Assembly (NCBI GenBank): GCA_022835595.1
Contig: BQUP01000001.1
Span: 1,674,001 to 1,738,000 of the forward strand
Source: Cystobasidium ongulense
Lineage: Eukaryota; Basidiomycota; Cystobasidiomycetes; Cystobasidiales; Cystobasidiaceae
Direction of reading: 5' to 3'
Length of the DNA: 64,000 bases
The notes under the pieces were generated by a model. It worked only from the letters and a program-made list of their open reading frames with translations. It was not told where the DNA came from and made no database searches. This document shows, one piece after another, positions 46,080-55,631 of this stretch; within the stretch, counting starts at the first letter, position 1; each line of letters begins with the position of its first letter. The translations under genes were made by a program, and so were the position numbers.

Positions 46080-48541
46080 TCAATAGCTTGAAGCGCTATC
46101 ACGAAGATTAGGTGAACGTAGGTAACTATCTGCGATGCTCACGGGTCTGCTATCATCCATATAACTCATGCCGCTGCCTCTCTTGAGATCGGTGGGCGAA
46201 GGTGGCGGATTGACCAACAGCTGCATGATGGCCTTTGCTTTATCTGCCCCTATCTCAAGTCTGAAAGGAGGTATAGATATGAAAGAGGGCATGTCTGCTC
46301 TGGAACCAGTAGAACTATGGGCTGATCTCGCCAGTCCTGATGATGAGGTATGTCTTGAACTAGATGGTGCTATCGAAGGACTGCTCATCGTTGACATAAT
46401 GGAATGGCGATAGATTGACCTATTGCGAGGTGATTTAGAAGATTTCTTACTTCTCATCGAATATCGTTTTCGTGGAGCTGCCCAAGACGGAACAGGTATG
46501 CGCGAGTTACCCTGTGGAACCCAGGTCAAATCGAGACTAGGAGCACGAGTACTCGTAGCTCTCAAGTCGTCTACCTCTGCTCCTTCGTCAAAGACAGACA
46601 TGTCTCGAGGAACAGATCTATCTGTCCAAGCAATACTCGGTCTACTCAACGAAGCCCGACTATACCCTTCGTAGACAGAGTCGGCGGGAGGTTTTCTTGA
46701 GAGCATGGGAGTAGCGTGGAGGGCAAGGTCTTCTCTGCCTGCATTTTCATCAATTTCAAAAGGAAGAGACAGCGCACGCGATGCAATATCCGATTCCTCA
46801 CTCTGTCGACATTCTTGTTCCTCCGACAGCGATGGTAGGTCCTGAGTGACGGGCTGAGAAACGTTGAAGTGCGGATATGGTAGCTTGGGTCCAACGTATA
46901 CCGCTTGTACAGGCGCGCGTTCGACTGGATTGCCACGAAGTCGAGCGAAGAAGCTTGTTCCAGCGGGTCGCTTGTACGAATTCGGAGAGGCGGGTCCTCC
47001 ATTGTTATTTAGATAAGGTGGTGGAGGTGATCGCGCGCCCTCCATCCATTTTGATTTCATATTCGAAAGCATGCCTCTTCCGCTTGACCGGTTTGCATTT
47101 CCTGACAGGTGTCTAGAGCTCGACGGAGTCACCGAAGCAAGTGAGTGTCCCCCTCGGATCGACGACATCATTGGACTTGAAGGCAGAGCTCGTCTTGAAA
47201 ACATATTATAGATAGGTGCATTCTTCTCGCTTTCTCCTTCTTCGCAAGCAGATGGAATCATGCTTCCCTTCGCTCCTCCAAACTGAGTCCAAGCTTCCGA
47301 GCCAGATGGTCCATCGAATGTCGTGGGCATTGGGGAGGAGAACTGGTAAGTCTCCTTCATAGCACGCTGTCTACGCCGATAAGATCTGTACCAAAAAGCT
47401 ACAAAGATGGCTATAACTGCTAGAATAGCGATGATAATACCTGCGATCACACCGCCGTTGAGTTTGCTGACCTGTCCAGGCGAGCTGGGGTCTAGAGGTC
47501 CGAGTAGCGGTTTGCCTGGAGAGGCACTGTTGGTGGAAGCAGCGCTATTAAGACTTTGACCCGCTTTCTCAGTCAAATCATCGGAGTCTTCCTCGGTCAG
47601 AGCGAGCTCTTCGTCACCGTCGCGATTGTTAGGAGGCTGAGTAGATTGAGACGCAGCAGTGTCATTCGGATCTTGCGATAAACTCTCCGATATCTCCGAT
47701 AGTAGACTATTCGTGAGAATGTTTGAGTCGACTAGCGTACTCGAGTCGATTTGCGGACCAAGTAACGAGTCCGATATCCCTTCTTCGACTTGGTCTATTG
47801 TTGCGACAGATTCGGAAGGAGGCGATGCATTGACTTGCCCAGGCGGAGATGCTCTCTCACTTGAAAGCGTGGCAACAGACCGGCTCGTCGAAACCACAAC
47901 CACGGCTGCTCTAGTCTGTGCCACTGGCGTGGTCGCTGCAGGAGCAGGGTTGGGGGTAGTTTTTGGCGTGGGCGTCGGCGTCGGCGTAGGAGCTGGTCTA
48001 GGTGTCGAAGTGGTTCGTGGTGGCGCTGGCGCGACCGTAGCAGGTCTATCGTCGATGAAGGCGTACGGGCATCTCTGTACGAGCATACCGAACGTTAGGA
48101 AGGATCCGAGAGCATCAGGATAAGGTAAAAAGTGGGAGTACACGAATCAGTGCGTGTTGCTTAACTCCTTCGGTACGAAAGAATACCTACCGCGACAAGA
48201 TCTGCTTTCCACCAATCAAAGATTGCGCTACCGCAGTCTGCATTGATCCAACCCCACATCCAATCATTTTCATCTGCTGTGCAGTCGCAATCATTCTAGA
48301 TGGATTCAAATTAGTCAACATTGAAAGCTAATGTTTACGATCAATTCCTTTGAAACCCGCTTACTGCTTTTTTGCACCAAGTGTGTGTAGCGGTAGATGT
48401 CCGTATACTGTAGTATGTGGGGACAGTCCGTAAGCTATGTATCTTTGGCTCAATGTATGTATGTTGTACCCACCATTCGGCCGCGCCGGCGGGCGGACTC
48501 TGTCTTCGCACAAAGGTATTCTTGCGGTGCCGGTTGGGCAT
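46080..48541 (-). CDS. single-pass membrane protein with six-Cys N-terminal module (tandem copy B)
   Basis: Four exons (48541–48474, 48407–48365, 48295–48191, 48074–46080) give about 736 residues. The first three exons have exactly the lengths of copy A (68, 43 and 105 bases). The module keeps all six cysteines: AAEC, TWCKKA, NDCDC, NDWMWGWINADCG, IFDWWKADLVA, RCPYAFI. The extracellular stalk is longer than in copy A and Pro/Thr-rich (PTPTPTPTP), then Ser/Asp-rich. The membrane segment is at ~279–301. Tail blocks match copy A: GSEAWTQFGGAKGSMIPS, NAPIYNMFSRR, RIPVPSWAAPRKRYSMRSKK, FRLEIGADKAKAIMQLL and LRSPNLRDSASSY. Stalk and mid-tail diverge most. The function is unknown and no signal peptide is seen. 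Confidence 0.8.
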
Positions 48542-49594
48542 TGTGGAGCGATAAGTGCGCTCGTTTGAGTTTAATGAGTGTGAGGGGGAAGTACTGTATA
48601 CGCACTTGGACTGAATCAGACCTCAGTGCCGCATGCTGCGAAGGGCAATTGAAAACAGTCGACGCTTGAAGAAAATGTACGATGGGATAAAGGCACGAAG
48701 TGGCCAAGTCGCGGAGCGAGAAGACAGAGGGTACCGGTAAGGTACAGTTGAGCATCTTAATTCATGTTTGTTGGTGTCAGTACCCTTTCTTCATGAACAA
48801 GAAGAACGTTGGATCGCCCTTTCTCGCCCAGCTAGATCTTCCGCTTTACTAGAAATGGTCGGTCTCCTGCCCGTCCACGTGCAGAACTTGTCGGCTTCGG
48901 TCCGCCAAAGCTGACTTCGGGAGCATTGACCTTCGAGCCCAGATCCAAGCACTGATCCTCGCTGCAGTGTGAAGCGTGTACCTATTAGTGCAGAAAGAGC
49001 AAAGGCTCTTCATGGAGTTTCGTGCATCCAGATTCGATCGCTGCATGAGCCGTGCGTGATGGTCCTCGCCACCAAAGTGTCAACAATACCAGTCTGAGGT
49101 GTATTGCCAGTCGAGCAGGGTGTCTTGTACAAGCTGACCTTGTGGGTTGGGGATGAACCTTGCGACCTATTTCCGCGCCTTTGGCTGAAAAGATGGAAAG
49201 GAACAGGGGAAAGGTCTTTTGGGGTAGGAAGAATGAGAAAGATTCCGGATTGAAGCCATGGAACCACGTGGAAAACGCTTCAATGAAGTCTGGATGATTG
49301 ATCTTAAAGGTGAGCATTCGAAGACCGCAGGCAGCTGCTTGCTGTGTAGTGGAGATCGCAGGTATACTATTTGCCATGACTTGAATATCGCAGACGTGCA
49401 TCAGTCAGTCAGTCATAAGAGTAAGTAAAAGTAGTACCTTTCAATGATCGTATGAACAAAAACATCACTGCTGTTACTTTACTCATAAATAAGATTGACT
49501 GCCTACATAACGAATAGTTTCAAGCCTGAAAACGAGATTTTGGGGACAAAGTCTGAAAGAGAGTTTCTTTCGTGAAAGTTGGAAAGTGTTCACT
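48542..49594. other. intergenic region with one doubtful small gene
   Basis: About 1 kb between copy B and the SGNH gene. The copy-B promoter occupies the left part. A minus-strand frame of ~130–138 residues (48985–49401) is the only candidate gene. Confidence 0.5.
48985..49401 (-). CDS. doubtful small protein, unknown
   Basis: An open frame starts at ATG 49401 or 49377. Its first ~80 residues look protein-like (MLTFKINHPDFIEAFSTWFH, FLPQKTFPLFLSIFSAKG). The remainder is basic and irregular, so a spliced 3' end is possible. No domain is recognised and no promoter is evident. Confidence 0.2.
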   Translation of the reverse strand: MHVCDIQVMANSIPAISTTQQAAACGLRMLTFKINHPDFIEAFSTWFHGFNPESFSFFLPQKTFPLFLSIFSAKGAEIGRKVHPQPTRSACTRHPARLAIHLRLVLLTLWWRGPSRTAHAAIESGCTKLHEEPLLFLH

Positions 49595-51344
49595 TCAAGT
49601 CAGCATCTTGATATAATAAGCTAACATTTGAGCGTATATAGTTCTTCCTGTATTTCCAGTATGTACGCTATCTTGAAAATCGAGTACGTATTCTTGCATT
49701 GCATGCCGAATATCAAATGGCCAGAATGGTTTACGTCTTTCGGTATTGGTTTTACTTGCTAGAATTTCGTCTACTATTTGATTAAGTTGGAGAACCTGTT
49801 CATTTACGGTTGTGGAGAGTGTTAGTCAGCTGTGAGTACCCGTGAGTGTTGAGGAATAGAACTCACCTTGTTTGGCATGTAAGGCGATCTTGAGATAGAC
49901 TTGGGCATAGGATTCAAGCCTTGTAGGAACCTGAATGATGTGTTTGATACAAAGGTTCATATGTAAGATGGTGGTAGTTCTCGTTTCTGTAGTCGGAGTG
50001 AAGTCACTCACCAAGTACCATCGGACCCATGTCTCATAGCATGATTAGGTCTATACATCTTAGCAGCGTCTGGCCATAATTCCGTCACTAAGTCAAGTAG
50101 ATCCATAGTCTTGTCTTTAAACTCCTTCAAATAATCCCAAGATAATTGTTCTTGAGCCTTTATTTCGGATTTTGCATCTCTAAGATTAAAAGTAGCTAAA
50201 TCCCATAAAACAGTATTTAGAATTACCAAATCAGGTTTCATACCATTATTACTTTCTTCGAACTTTTCTGCGAAATATCTAATCTTTGCATCGTATTTAC
50301 GTGGATGTAAAGTTTGAGATTTATGTTGCCATTCATTTTCTTCTGAAGTTACTCCGTAAACCATTAATGACCAAATTGAAGTACCTTGAAAGAAACTTGG
50401 ATTGACTTCACATTTGTGTGCTTCGCTGAATTCATCTAGATCATTACCTCTTCGTGTTATTTGTTGGAGATCATGTGGTTCGTGATGCAATTCGCGGTAT
50501 GAGAGTGAGGAACCGTAGAGGATGGATCGGCAGGTGAAGTCGAGAGAGAATCGGTCTATAGAGTCGCCCTGTAAGCAGACAATGTATTGGCAATTAGAAG
50601 GCTTCATTAGGGAGAGCATGACGACAAGCTTACAATTAGAAGGACAGTCTTATTCTGGAGATAGGCCAGATCGCTGAGTGCGGTTGGGCGTGCGTGGTTA
50701 ACGGCTGAGTGTGATACATGACACACATGTTCGTCAGGTCGGAACGAGGGAATTCTAGAAGTGTGTATCCGCTACTCACCCTGTACATACTTTCCAATCT
50801 CATCAAAGCCATCCCCAAGCTTTACTTGGCCTTCAAGCCCTGTCAAGCCCTTTTCTGCAAACTCGTCAATCCTGTCGACAGGTATGAATCTCGCTTTTCT
50901 ATTGTGAGGGATTGTTTGATTGTTTCTTGCATTTACGAATATACCATTCTGAGCGTAATAATCCCATGATCTGTCGAGGCCTTGCGGGGTAGAAGCTGAG
51001 GATGAGAGGGTAGTCGTTGCTTGCTTCCACTTTGTTGCAAGCTTCCCTGAGAGATCTGCATGAAGAGCTTTCAGGTTGTCGGTGTAGCTAGACGACGCGT
51101 CGAGTGGCGGTAGAGAGACGAGCAGGAGGAGGAGTATGCAGGAAACGCACAGGAGGACGACCGCCTTTGAGCGTGTCAGCAGCGGCGCAGTCTTGCGCTG
51201 CTTGAGACCCGCCGTCGAGAGGGCTTCGTTGTCGCGGTCGCTGCTTTCAGACGCACGCGCGCTGGTCGAGCCGAGAAGAGGACTGGTGAGGATGATGCCC
51301 TCGCGGCGGAGGCTGGAGAGAGAGAGGCGGTCGAAGAGACCCAT
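49595..51344 (-). CDS. type II membrane SGNH-fold protein, PCED1/FAM113-like
   Basis: Five exons (51344–50780, 50704–50634, 50568–50012, 49930–49867, 49795–49595) give about 485 residues. A membrane segment at ~65–83 (AVVLLCVSCILLLLLVSLPP) follows a basic cytosolic N-terminus, so the catalytic part should be lumenal. The SGNH blocks are LQNKTVLLIGDSIDR (nucleophile Ser), PDLVILNTVLWDL (Asn block) and a final DSVHTG with the Asp/His pair. GDSIDR with NTVLWDL and the closing VHTGN–AQML pattern resemble PC-esterase proteins of the PCED1/FAM113 type. The substrate is unknown; acyl or acetyl esters on a Golgi or cell-surface glycan would fit but are inferred. The SGNH gene is divergent from the MFS gene. 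Confidence 0.82.
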
Positions 51345-52098
51345 GGCGAGGACGGCAGGTGGGGGCAGTGAGGTTGGCAGAAGCAGAGACGATAGTGGGT
51401 GTCTCCTGCTACTCCACTTCTGCACTGCTATCGCTTGTCACTTTTCAATTTGCGGTGGCAGGCATGCAGCTCTTTCGGCCAGCTTTACGCGTGTCGTGGC
51501 AGGATTGAGACAGACGCTGCTGCAGGGATGGCTGGCTCTTGTTCCTACACTATCCTGTGTATGGAGGCACAATGGCATGCCATCGCATGCTCTCTGCGTC
51601 CGTCATGGATGAGCATGTTCTGCTTTGCATAGCGCGCACCGAATCGTCGTTATAGGCGCATAATTGCTGCCGTAGCAACACCCGCTGCGTCACAGCAAGC
51701 CCAAGCTAGCCAGCAGCCAGCCCAGTGACCGGCTCCATCGACCATGCGCGGTCGCCCACCACAGCGATTGCACTATTCCTAACACCTGATTATCCAAGCT
51801 GTGGAGCTGTTCTGAATGTGGAAGTCAGTATCGAGCAATCGAGACTGAGGGGTGCTGTCGATTTGCATAGCTGTCCATGGACCTGCGTACACTCTCGACA
51901 CCGACATAACCGCGACGACGACACCCAGTCCTCCTTCCAGCAATACCATAGCTTGCAGCTCGAGTTGGCTATCTTGGTGGTCTAAAGAAAAGGCAATCGA
52001 GAAAGCTAACAGCCCGCTTCTTGTCACTCGCCTGCTTGTCTTTACCGTACATCGTTACTGAGTGCGATAGCTTCAGCACGTTCACTCGTCAAATCCTT
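51345..52098. promoter_or_regulatory. divergent promoter region of SGNH and MFS genes
   Basis: The 754 bases between the two start codons have no supported gene. Frames near 51725–52060 are short and lack domains. Confidence 0.5.
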
Positions 52099-54442
52099 AT
52101 GGCAGTCGCCAACGATGAGCGTACCCCGCTCCTCCTTGCCTCCTCCGACCCAGAGAGCGATGCCGACAAGAAGAACCCGGATAACCCGGCCAATTTATCA
52201 AAATCAAAGGTAGTGACAATATTGGCTGCTAATTGGGTGAGTTGGGCAAGTATTCTCTGATGTTGTGGGACTGTGTCTGAGTGTATTGCTGTTGCAATCT
52301 GTCAGCTCGGCGTATTCCTGGGAGCTCTCGATAGTAGGTTGACACATGCCGAATGATAAGGAAAAAAGTCACATCTGCAACAGACTGATCTTGTCGATGT
52401 TCCTGCATCTCAGCTACTGTGGTAGCTACTTGTACGTCGTTCATCTTGGACAAACCATTACTAACCATGCTGATCCATCATCGCAGTGGTAGGACCCATC
52501 TCTTCAAGCTTCCAGTCGAGCAATCAAGTATCATGGCTCGGTACATCATATCTCTTAGCACTGGCAACTACAACACCTCTCTATGGTAAATTGAGCGACA
52601 TCATAGGACGGCGCATGTCCTCTCTTATCGCTATCTCCCTATTCACAATCGGGACCTTGCTATGCGGGCTCGCGAAGAGCATGCCTATGCTCATTGCGGC
52701 TAGAGGATTAGCAGGCTGCGGGGGCGGTGGCATAATGACTATATCTTCCATTGTTGCGAGTGACATTATACCTCTGAAGAAGAGGGGTTTGATTCAGGGT
52801 ATCGTGAACATATTCTACGGACTAGGTGAGTCGGCCTGTTCAATCTATTTCGAGCGTGTACTGGCTAACATAGTCATTCTTTTTCATGTAGGCGCAGCAC
52901 TTGGAGCACCTCTAGGCGGTCTAATCGTAGCCAAATACGACTGGAGATTTGCTTTCCTGATTCAAGTTCCACTTCTCGCTTTAGCTTGGATACTAGTCTT
53001 CCTATTCGTAAAATATACAGTACCAGGTCAAGTTACATCTAAAAAAGCAGCTTTAAAACAAATAGATTGGTTAGGTTGTATATCACTTATCATTTGCATA
53101 TCTAGCTTCTTACTCAGTTTAAGCTTTAAGAATAACTTTTCTTTACCTTGGAGTGATCCGAAAGTTTGGGCTACTATGATTACTTTTGTCATTTTCTTGG
53201 GAGTTTTCTTAGGTGTTGAAGCGAAGATTAGTCCAAATCCCGTCATGCCATTGAGGATTCTATCTCATCTGTCACCCATCTGTGAGTTCCGTCCGTTTGA
53301 CTTCTTCTCCAGTTTGCTGAACCTTGGACCCCACATTGACAGGCATCGCATGGAGTAATTTTCTGTTCTCCGCAATCAACTTTACAGGTCAGCTTTGACG
53401 GCAAGTAGTCAGTTTGCTTACCTGTCATTGGCTAATCAGAATGCCCGATTGTATCAGTGCTCTACTATTATCCCTTGTATTACGAAGTCGTCCAGGGAAC
53501 AGAACCTAAAGAAGCAGGCTATCATCTGGTGCCCAACGCAGTTGCACTGTCCATCGGCTCGCTTTTAGCTGGATATATAGTAAGTGCACAATACGTCTAT
53601 CACAAAGCAAAAGTCACTGATCAGTTTCATATAATGCTTCTTGAAGATGCGTCGTACCGGCAAATACTACTACCTCAATTTGATCCTCGCCTTCTTACCT
53701 ATAATTGGAGCTGTCATGATGGCACTCATGGATAATAAACCTAGATGGACAGATTGGCTCAATCCTTTCCCTCATGGCATTGGAACAGGTGGAAATGGTA
53801 AGATACCGAGAGCAGATCGATGCTGTATCACGAAGCTGATGCTATTTGATGTCTCAAAGTCACTGCACTTCTAATAGCTCTACTTGCCAACGTAGATAGG
53901 TCTGATATGGCTGTTGGTACGTCGCTCATGCGTTTTCCGAGTATTTATGTCAGGTGTTCAAGGTATTGACGGTTTGAAACAATCAGCTACGGGCATCAGC
54001 TACCTTTTCCGATATTGCGGTCAAGTTTTCGGAGTCGGACTAAGTGGTGGCGTATTACAAGCTATCTTGGCCTCCCAACTCAAGAAACGAATAACAGGAC
54101 CAGGAGCGGAAGAACTTATTGATAAAATACGTAAAGTCGCAACTATAATACCTAGTCTCGAACCTGAAATAAGAGAAAAAGCCATCGAAAGTTATAAAGT
54201 ATCGCTAAGATGGGTATTCGTCATGAATGGTTTATTGGCGGTCCTCAATTTCTTGATTAGTATTCCGGTGAGCATTCTCAAAATCTGAATTCATGAATAC
54301 TGAAGTCACACTGAGGTGACTCCCTCCTTCTTATCTTTGTCTGCGTATATAGATCGAGGAATATCCCCTTCCTGGCAGTTTCGAAGAGGAGCAAAAGTTT
54401 AAAGACCAAAGAGATCAGGACAGGGAAGATAACGAGACCTGA
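52099..54442 (+). CDS. MFS transporter, Fnx1/Vba (DHA2) type
   Basis: Eleven exons (52099–52236, 52306–52333, 52414–52431, 52487–52825, 52892–53281, 53343–53387, 53440–53579, 53647–53797, 53860–53916, 53954–54267, 54353–54442) give about 569 residues with consistent phases. DHA2 transporters are proton antiporters with about 14 helices. Fnx1 and Vba members move basic amino acids or drugs across vacuolar or plasma membranes. Visible signatures are LGVFLGALDTTVVATLVGPI, SSNQVSWLGTSYLL, the A-loop TPLYGKLSDIIGRR, GCGGGGIMTISSIVASDIIP, GAALGAPLGGLI, WRFAFLIQVPL and a late FRYCGQVFGVGLSGGVLQA. The N-terminus has an acidic dileucine-like ERTPLLL as in vacuolar members. Exons 2 and 3 are only 28 and 18 bases. 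Two introns end in AAG (53646 and 53859). Substrate is not predictable. Confidence 0.93.
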
Positions 54443-54656
54443 ACGCCTCGTCAAGACTGCCCGGTAGTACTATGTGCTGCCTGTATATATGTGTAGCGTA
54501 TTGAAGAGAGTGAAAACTTCGCTGCTAGAATAGATAGAGTGGCCAAGATCCTCCTACCGATGCATCCGAATGGTCTATATGCAATGTAATGACCGCTGAC
54601 GGCCTCCCATACAATTAAGTTCACTAGTGTTAAAAACACGAAAAGATCTCACAGCG
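54443..54656. other. 3' flank of the MFS gene
   Basis: About 210 bases precede the tandem repeats. Nothing specific is seen. Confidence 0.5.
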
Positions 54657-55600
54657 ATAGCTCGACTTTGGGAAATGGACTAGTTTGGCCCTGTTCGCAT
54701 CAAATGCGACACATTGGTAAATGTACACTTTTGAGACAAAGTAGCTTCAAAAGACACGAGAAGCCGGCGATAGTCGGCAAGGGATGTGATTAGAATGTAA
54801 ACATGCTTCAAATACCTTTGTTGTACTTGCTTGTTGCTTCGTATTCGCTTTGCTGGCTGAGGTCGTCGATCACTAGTGCCTGTCCCGAAGATCTACCAAT
54901 CGTCTCGGTCTTCGGTGTGACCTCCACTAGGTACCGCAGGTACATGCAATATATATAAATGATATACTGAAGGATATGTGCTGTCCCTCGCTGCCCTAGC
55001 TTAACTTTGTGAAATTGACTGGTTTGTCGCGAGCCCGCATCAAATGCGATAGTCTGTGCAATTGGGAAAAGTACACTTCCAGACAAAGTATCTTGGAATA
55101 GTCCAGGAAGTCAAACGTAGCTAGCTAAGGGTGTGAATATACTGTAAAACTACTTCAAACCTTCTTTCCTTGATTATCTTTGTATGGAGGCTTTCCTGGC
55201 TGAGGTCGTCGATCACCATAGTATACGTCGCGAAGCTTTACGGACGTCTGAAACCTTTGTGTGACCTCGTATTAGTGCTCCTAATACGTCTAATATGTAT
55301 TTAGATACGTTGAAGGGCATAAGCTATCTCTGACTGTTCTAGCTTGACTTTGGGAAATTGAGTAATCTACACCGAGTGCGCATCAAACGCGATAGTTTGA
55401 GAATTGGCAAATGTACACTTTCAAACAAAGTATTGTGGAATCATCTAAGAAGTTACCAGTGTCTAACTAAAGAGTTTAAATAGGGTATGGATCTACTTCC
55501 AATGACAATACTACACTTTCTTGTCACTGTGTGTCTGCTTTGCTGGCTCCGGTCCTCGATCACCCGCACCCTCCACCTTCAGACAGCGCACACAGTCTCT
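54657..55600. repeat. three diverged ~342-base tandem repeats
   Basis: Three direct copies begin near 54657, 54998 and 55341, each opening with an actttg/gggaaattga-like block. Each carries a short palindrome: cgcatcaaatgcg at 54696–54708 and 55036–55048, and cgcatcaaacgcg at 55379–55391. Conserved blocks include atgtacactt with acaaagta, and gctgaggtcgtcgatcac at about 54855 and 55202 (tccggtcctcgatcac near 55545). The spacing is 340–347 bases. Copies differ by roughly a third of positions outside the blocks, so the array is old, yet these blocks persist. The third copy runs into the HBS1 promoter, and its last block lies about 70 bases before the HBS1 ATG. Confidence 0.8.
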
Positions 55601-55631
55601 TCTGCAGCTCCATCTCCTAATCACCGCAACA

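Larger units (their letters stand above)
42857..48910. repeat. ~3-kb direct tandem gene duplication
   Basis: Two units, about 42857–45660 and 45917–48910, each contain a whole gene with its 3' flank and promoter. Matching stretches occur outside the coding regions at both ends, so the duplication copied a genomic segment, not a transcript. Divergence is substantial, so it is not recent. Confidence 0.75.

Noticed and set aside
54657-55600. Solo LTRs or a transposon as the source of the tandem repeats
   Set aside because: There are no terminal inverted repeats, target-site duplications or coding remnants, and the copies are strictly head to tail at near-constant spacing.
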